Shown here: positions 57,644-64,000 of the stretch, piece after piece
How the letters are laid out: every line of letters begins with the position of its first letter
How positions within the stretch are numbered: the first letter of the stretch is position 1
DNA from: Eucalyptus grandis
Lineage: Eukaryota > Streptophyta > Magnoliopsida > Myrtales > Myrtaceae
DNA: 64,000 bases
NCBI RefSeq assembly: GCF_016545825.1
Contig: NC_052622.1
Location: forward strand, 3,911,001 to 3,975,000
Reading direction: 5' to 3'
Translations under genes and position numbers: made by a program
The notes under the pieces: model-generated
Databases searched by the model: none
The model's input: only the letters and a program-made list of their open reading frames with translations
Told to the model about the DNA's origin: nothing

Positions 57644-58490
57644 TACCGATATGCTCGATTCATGTCAAATTCAATGAGCGATCTTCATTTCATTAAAGAC
57701 AAGAAAAACGCCGTACTATGTTATCCCAGAACCATGTTTATAATCTGCACGAGAAAGGCTCCTTTTGAGATGAGGTGTACATACGAACCTTATTTTGACT
57801 TGGTCTCTTTACTCGACGACCTGCTTTACTTTCAAATCGGCGAGAACAGTCATCCGACATCATTCTATTTACTCTCTCTCTTATGCATTTGAGTTACACC
57901 ATTTTACTAGAGCCGAGAGTGCTTGTGTGTTTGTATTGACATTATTTGTGATGTGCACACCCTCGGATGGAGAGGAGTCACGAAACCCTACTTCTTGCAT
58001 GCAATGCATGGAACCAGTAGATGAAATCGAGCACCCTCCATGTCCTTCCATTTTAGTCTCGACATTGCCAAGAAAGGTTCGAGTTCTCGGGCGGGGTTAC
58101 CTCGAGAATTGGATTTTTGACTAAGGATGCTGCTCCTCACACTACTACCCCGAGACGAAACGAAATACTTCCTCGTCACGTCATGAATCCTGACCGTGTT
58201 TACGGTGAAAATGGTCTAAACATTCAAGCATGTTATATTTATGTAGATAATGCAAGCTTGGAACATGCCCAATCATGAGGAAAAAATCTATTTGCATCTT
58301 CTCAAAAAAGCAAAAGAGAAGTTGTAGTGCATCATAGATCTCAGTCAGAAATGTGATGGCAATATGAACACGGAGAAACGGACAGAAAATGTAATTCTCG
58401 AGGAGGATTATAATGTTTTGCATACACTTGCTACTGCAATAAATAAAAGCTTATCATGTGCACCGGTGGAATTACAATAAGATTGAGCCA
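57644..58490. other. Possible 3' region of the PPR relic, no gene seen
   Basis: Short open frames on both strands lack domains and none is conserved elsewhere in the window. Confidence 0.4.
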
Positions 58491-58499
58491 AAAGGATTA

Positions 58500-58930
58500 C
58501 TTAGCAATGTCGGCTTCCACCTCCGGTTCCCCATCGGAACTCTCGATCCTCGTCTGCAACACGAAGATAAGAGCGTGATGAAGAGATGTCTCTTCAGGGA
58601 AAGACGTTTGTAACGAGAGATGTAGTGTCGCCATGCTAACTCATCGAATACGAAATTCTCATTTTGATAGTATGACAGAAAACCATTTGGCTTTCCAGTG
58701 TTAACAAAGAGCAAAAGCATATTGCTTGGAGAGTTATTCCACACCATTTGAAAATATTCCAGAAGTGATGTCGCAATAACAAATTGAGTTAAAAGAAACC
58801 CAAGAAATGTGTACCCTGCTCGATGAAATCGCCACGAAGCGTCACGGGCTCGAAAGAATTAAAGTGGCATAGGGTGTTCGCAAAGAACCGCATACATCTG
58901 ATTGTTTGAACACAAAGCAGCGAAATTGCG
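58500..58930 (-). other. Possible exon relics of an unrecognised minus-strand gene
   Basis: The stretch has a more protein-like look than its flanks. 58810-58890 reads FANTLCHFNSFEPVTLRGDF before a GTACAC donor-like site. 58600-58748 reads FQMVWNNSPSNMLLLFVNTG. A final piece after TTGCAG near 58560 reads RIESSDGEPEVEADIAK and a stop near 58500. The pieces could be exons of one gene's 3' end, or a pseudogene. No domain is recognised. Confidence 0.25.
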
Positions 58931-58969
58931 AGGCTGCAAAAGTTGTTGTTCGAATAATTAAATCTTAAA

Positions 58970-59240
58970 TCACACCCTCATCTACCAAATTAAACTTTTA
59001 GAATAGTTGGTTGTAATCCCACAAATTCTCTCATGATATCAAAGCAGGTCCCATTTGAGTTTAAATCTTCTAAGCCCCTAATTACCTCTCTAATTACATA
59101 TTTCCACACCTTAGGCTTAGGCCAAAAATCAGCCTACATGTGAATATTAAATGTTAATAAACTCTTTCGTCTAACAGTTTAAATTTTTAGAACAGTTGAC
59201 AGTGATTTAACAAAATCTCACGCTCGCTATTTGGACATTA
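58970..59240. repeat. Fragment of an LTR-like dispersed repeat
   Basis: ACTTTTAGAATAGTTGG and AAATTTTTAGAACAGTTGAC recur about 190 bases apart, with CATGATATCAAAGCAGGT, a phrase common at the LTR/primer-site junction of plant retrotransposons. Confidence 0.35.
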
Positions 59241-59249
59241 CAAATTTTG

Positions 59250-59600
59250 TGATGGGTTGACTTTTGATTTCAAGATAAAGAGCCGCATACCAAGAATTTG
59301 AGGGCATTTGATTTGTCTATACTCTCCACGCAATTTATAATTAAAATCGATTCAAATGGTCAAACGGTGGCGAGCATAAGAGAGCTGGCGGCGATGCCCA
59401 GTATCACTCGGGGTGTAATTAGTCGTACGTGATACACGAAAGCTCTTGTAAGTGTATTTGAAAAGTTTGGACACTACAAATTTTTTTTGTTTTAAAGATC
59501 TTGCTCCGTCTTTAGTGAACTAAATCAAAAGCGCACCCGATCGTCTTTGCTTTTCGGTCCAATTCGAGAAGGGTTTTTTTTGGCGAATACGGCTCGCAAA
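59250..59600. repeat. Dispersed repeat family R, copy 4
   Basis: It contains GGGTTGACTTTTGATTTCAAG, AATTTATAATTAAAATCGAT, GCATAAGAGAGCTGGCGGCG, GGTGTAATTAGTCGTACGTG and TTTGAAAAGTTTGG, and ends in the same TTTTTGGCGAATACGGCTCG text as the copy at 42010. Confidence 0.7.
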
Positions 59601-59639
59601 GCAATTGAAACTGCAATTTTTGCAATTTGATTTCGTTAC

Positions 59640-60180
59640 CAATTTTTTTTCTTAAGAGCACTAGAAGTGACACTAATTAGGCGCATAGAGAAACACATGG
59701 AGGCTATGCTCCAATATTTCAAGGTCATAGTGCTAGAGAACATTCGATAGACGTAAAGAAAGATCCATTGAGAACGATTAACCCGTAATAAGTTCCAAGC
59801 CTTTATGGTGGCAAACTAAAAGTTTCACCGAAGCTATTCCATTTCACATGTGCAATATGCACAAATTAATTTGGTATCTTGAATGTATTGATTTGAAGTA
59901 TTGTGAACAAACAGGTCAATGCTAATCCATCTTTGAATTATAAATGCATTTCCATTCAACTTTACGACAAAGATTTGCATATTTCATGGCAATAATCATA
60001 GTTAAATCCTCAGAATAACGGAGTGAATATCTTCCATAAGCTTGAAATTCTAGCTTTACATCCCAATAGTTTATCCTTATTGTATTTGCTGTGGCACCTA
60101 CCTAAGGTCGCCACAGGTACCTATCGCTCCACTTAATGAATAGTAGTTACATCTCTTTCCATAAGCACCGTAGTTCATAG
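59640..60180. other. Intergenic, no gene seen
   Basis: AT-rich, no frame, no repeat partner noticed. Confidence 0.4.
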
Positions 60181-60189
60181 GCTTTTTTT

Positions 60190-62826
60190 TTTTTTTTTTG
60201 AATACGGTCCCAGCGCAACTTATTAGCGGAAGTATAAACAAGTCTCACCATTCCTCCCTCCAATAACCATAATGCAATACACACCAACTATACACCATAT
60301 GAAAAAGATGAAGCTGAGCCACTTTTATTTACATATTTTCATGATAGATTTCTCGGGTCGGTACAACCAAAAAGAAAAGCCAAAAATTTTCAACTAAATT
60401 TGGCCACAACTCAAAAGAGATCTCGACCCCTATATCGATCACGTGTCATCCTCCATATACAAGTGTCGGCTATCCTCAAAAAGTGTCAGCTCCCACTCCT
60501 CATGCGGGCCATCACACCCACCCTGATGCATCAGGCGGTGGCGGCGACGGCAACATTCCCCGCATCACTCCCTCACGGCGGACGTGGACCGACAAGAACT
60601 CCTGGATGACCGGGCCCCCAGCCAGGCCCACATCATACATCACTAGCACACGAACCCGTATAAACGTCGGACCAAGGATGGTGACACAATCAATCTTTGA
60701 GCACTTGACCTCCACATTAGATGGAAGGCCGTAAAAGGTACCCCGCGTGACTGGAGGGAGAGGTATCTTTCTAATCTGAAATGTTAGTCCCCAAAGGAGT
60801 GAGTACAACCACTCAGCAGGTAAAAGATCCATTAAACTACTCAATGCATCACACGGAACAATCAAGGCATCACAATTAAAGCATATATCATTCATGCAAC
60901 CAAGCATAACTTACCTTACGAACATGCATATGTCGTCATACCATATGTGCATGCACCATCATGCATTCATCATCAAGCATTTATGCATATCCATGCCTCA
61001 TGTGCATATGTTCCTTGCATTCATACATATCATACCATACAGCCATGCATACATGTCACCATACCATGCATAATTCAATTTCAACTTTTTATCTTTCAAT
61101 TTGGTCACCACATTTCTCTTTCCCGGGACCAATGATTGCATCCCACATTTTATCGCTCGCACCCCACCTGGCATCGCGACGAACCTCCGACACACACCGC
61201 CGGGCATCCGGCACCCCCACATCCCGGGCATCTCGCATCCCAACTGGCATCACGAGGTATCCCCTCTGCACACACCTCCGAGGCTTCCGGCACCCCCACA
61301 TCCCGGGCATCTCGAAACTCCCGAGGACATCTGGCACCCCCACATCCCGAGCATCTAGCACTCCCCTTTCCGGGCATCCCGACACTTCCAAGGCATCGTC
61401 GGCTCACCCCTCCGATGGTATTCTCATTTATCATAACTCATATTTACAATTTATGTCTCAATATCAACATGGCACATGATGTGATGGCAATCAAGTCAAT
61501 TTCAGCTTTTCATTATATATCTAATGCCAAATATCATCACATGTGCAGAAAGATTCAATCACTTACAACAATACAATTTATGGGGCTCATGCAAAACAGA
61601 ATAGTCAATGCATTACAGCCTTTGAAATTCGCACAATCTAGCTTGCACAGTTTTAGAAAATATTTCCATTAAATACCCAAATGACCTTTAAAAATTATGA
61701 AATTCGAACATGTGATAGTCAAGACATAAAGGCAGATATTTCATGAAGAACACTACACCAAAAGGCCTTCATATCATTCGGTATAAACCAAGCATCACAG
61801 CACCATTATTATAACAATTCAACTTGCACAGTTTCTGAAACATTTTTAGTTAAATAGGAAAATTAAATTCAAAAATTATGAAATTTGAATATGTTTCAGG
61901 GAAGACATAAAGAGAGATATTTCATGTAGAAAAATTTGCTGAAATAACTTCATACAAAATGATATAGCCCACGCATTGAAACTGACTAAGTCTGAATACA
62001 TTAGATTACATGGTTTTAGAAGCATTTCCGATTAAATACCCTAATGACCTTTAAAAATTATTAAATTAGACTATGTGGTATTCAAGACTCTAAGGTAGAT
62101 TTTTCATGAAGGAATAAAAGTCATATTCTTCCTAGATAATTAAATATAAGCGGTTAAAACTTCTGTTCCTAGTACCGAAATTTCCAGATCCAACAACCTC
62201 CAAAAAACCACAATTTCACCTACCTATTCTCGTTGATTTTCTCTAAATTTTTTATATGTTAAATCTCAGGATGTCCTTTACATATTTTGTTAAGAAATTG
62301 AAGTGAAATTTCAACAAAAAGTTAGCCTTACAGTCCATGCATTCATCAAAGGTAGTTACCGAAATTTCCAGATTCAGTCTCTCCAAAGAATAAAGATTTC
62401 ACCCACTTATACTTGTTCGTTTTGTCCCAAATTTGAGTATGTTATATTTCAGGAAGTCCTTAACCACTTTCATTTAAAATTCATGGCCAAAATCTAACCC
62501 AAACATCACATGCAAGCCACTAGAACATCCATGGTCGAACTGTTTTCTCAAGAACAGTTTACTAACCTCAAACACCCCTTTTAAAACTTCAACTTTTCAC
62601 AGCCTAAGCATCCGAAATTTATCACCATTCAAGCACACATACTAGGCACAACATGCAAGAGCAGATCAAGGATCCCACTTGCCTCTAGACCGAGCAAACA
62701 CAGCAAGCACGAACGGAGGGCGAGGCGGACTCGACGGCGGTGAACGGCGGCGATCGGCTTCCTTCCTTCTGCTCCCGCATGCTCACTCTCCCTTTCTCTC
62801 TCGATTTCTCTCTTTCTCTCGGTAAC

Positions 62827-62858
<32 letters not shown>

Positions 62859-62900
62859 GATTGACACCCCCCTTCATCATCAAACCGGTTCTCCTATTTT
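60190..62900. repeat. LTR-like region with CATCCC/GGGCATC minisatellite
   Basis: 60900-61060 is rich in CATGCAT and CATATC words. 61140-61420 carries about ten variants of GGGCATC, CATCCCGGGCATC and GGCACCCCCACATCCC spaced by 15-35 bases. Then come three stretches ending in similar AAATTATGAAATT text (61690, 61870, 62050). A GC-rich piece and a (CT)n run close it. It is akin to 44870-46660. Long open frames here are caused by the repeats and are not genes. Confidence 0.5.
62817..62853. repeat. (CT)n microsatellite
   Basis: About 16 CT units after a CT-rich lead-in from 62780. It produces poly-Arg/Glu frames on the other strand. Confidence 0.9.
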
Positions 62901-63650
62901 CTTCCCCTCAATGATGAGCAATCATTTGATTGCATGCATGACACTTGGACTTAGGGGGATTAACACTTGTCAATTCTCCCATGCACATGATGGGCTCATC
63001 CGGCTGGGCTTGGGCCAGCCATGGGCCGACGACTGCTTCTTTTCCTTGGGCTTCGTGGGCCGGCCGAAGATGGGGTGAGGTAATGGGCTGGTTTGGGCCT
63101 TAAATTGTCCAGCCCATCCTCATCCTATCAATTCACCTATATATATATATACACACACCTAATTGACATTTATTTTTCACCAAAACTTTGTGACTCAATT
63201 TAATAAATTCCAATCCATAATCCCACACGGCCAAAAATAGAATTTTTCTATCAAATAATTACCCACCAAAAGCTTGGCCAAAGTTTTAATACAAGACATG
63301 AATTAGAGCACCCCTAAAGATTGGCAAGGAATTCTAGGATGCCACATTTGCTTAGACATATACAACAAACATAGAAACATCCTGTATCTTGTCACACAAA
63401 AAACTAAACTACCAACAAATTTTAATTAGTGGGGTTCAAAACAGTAACAACTAAAGTTGCCCATTATCAATTAATGAAAAAATGGCAACTCCCAGAAGAG
63501 AAATTCACCAGGTGAAAAGGAGAAATTGCCTAAAATATAATGAAAGCATGGCACAGTTCAATTGGACATTTAGATGGTTTAATATCAGAAGTGCGTGGAT
63601 AACTCAATCAGGAAATATTTAGGTTCATATGAGTATACCATGAGTTATTA
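62900..63650. other. Intergenic, no gene seen
   Basis: It holds GGGCC-rich text (63000-63110, repeated GGGCTTGGGCC-like words) and a TATATA/CACACA run at 63138-63160. Nothing coding is recognised. Confidence 0.4.
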
Positions 63651-63660
63651 AGGTAATTAC

Positions 63661-63719
63661 CTCTTAACAGACTCATGATATATCCTTTTGTAGTGATTGT
63701 AGACTGCAACGGAGAGCAC
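63661..63719 (-). CDS. ClpX-like exon (ATP-dependent Clp protease ATP-binding subunit), partial
   Basis: On the minus strand, after a TTTTGCAG acceptor, the 59-bp exon reads VLSVAVYNHYKRIYHES and then VKR (the last codon split), followed by a GTAATT donor. This phrase is characteristic of ClpX just before its Walker region. ClpX is the AAA+ unfoldase that feeds the mitochondrial ClpP protease. No upstream exon with the PTPKEI and FVIGQ motifs was found in 63720-64000, and no Walker A exon in 63100-63660. The neighbouring exons are therefore outside the window, separated by long introns, or lost. It may belong to a gene continuing to the right or be an isolated relic. Confidence 0.6.
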
Positions 63720-64000
63720 CTGCAAAAGCACATGACAAGGAGGACTGTAAAAAATGGTTTTTACAGACTGAAAAATCTATAGCTCCAAAGCTCTACAGTA
63801 AACTACATCATATTTCCATTTGCTCAAAAGAGGAGTCTTGCTCTACCTACATAGTTTTCGAAGCAGGAGGTCTACCACATGCTTGTCACTTCCGGTGCAA
63901 AGTTACAATAGATGGAAGAACAAAGTAAACTGCGGAATTTCGTTATACATTGAAATAAGCAGAACATGCATCTACCAGGGTTGCTCTCATAAGGTTGTCG
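63720..64000. other. Intron or intergenic DNA beside the ClpX-like exon
   Basis: No convincing coding piece is visible. The last 20 bases could be the end of an exon before a GTAGAT donor on the minus strand, but the residues are not diagnostic. Confidence 0.3.

Noticed and set aside
60961..61672. Frames of 172 and 178 codons, His/Pro-rich
   Set aside because: Produced by the CATCCC minisatellite and CATGCAT-rich sequence; overlapping phases are equally open.

Overview
This is a stretch of a plant (eudicot) nuclear genome: AT-rich, gene-poor and dominated by nested transposable elements. Evidence for a plant is a calcineurin B-like (CBL) calcium sensor gene with plant introns, a PPR gene relic, plant-type LINEs, a chromovirus-type Ty3/gypsy element, Ty1/copia pieces, an hAT-type MITE and a miniature LTR element. 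The GC-rich fold-back elements faintly suggest Myrtaceae, but that is only an impression.

Layout. 1-975: first coding exon and upstream DNA of a CBL4/SOS3-like gene on the minus strand; the rest of that gene lies left of the window. A LINE (991-6870, minus) with a 16-bp target duplication sits in its upstream region, followed by a terminal-inverted-repeat element (7026-8031) and a degenerate copy of a promoter-like block (8041-8165). 8.3-14.6 kb: MITEs, fold-back elements and LTR and LINE fragments. 14.6-29.4 kb: a decayed copia element (LTR 14641-15044) split by a 10.2-kb Tekay/Del-type gypsy element (18152-28368) and also carrying a fold-back element.

30709-32655: a complete eight-exon CBL4-like gene on the minus strand, predicted 213 aa, MGC amino terminus, four EF-hands, FPSF tail. 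It is the best-supported intact gene here and a tandem paralogue of the partial one at the window start. Its upstream region holds an hAT-type MITE absent from the paralogue. A promoter-like block with a TATA motif (34828-36075) is repeated at 42028-44500, where a 144-bp unit has expanded to four copies.

36.4-54 kb is repeat-derived: GC-rich and AT-rich LTR-like pieces, a LINE whose 3' end plus target sequence is tandemly repeated, short tandem duplications and MITEs. 54574-57643 is a PPR pseudogene resembling Arabidopsis EMB1796, broken by nonsense changes, frameshifts and a 1.5-kb miniature LTR element with a perfect GTGAA target duplication. 57.6-63.6 kb has no firm gene. At 63661-63719 a short minus-strand exon matches the ClpX chaperone family.

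I found no wholly new biological system. The most interesting signals are the tandem CBL4 duplication with divergent upstream insertions, the 144-bp repeat expansion beside a TATA-like promoter, and the LINE 3'-end/target-site tandem array. All identities come from reading motifs, not from database searches.
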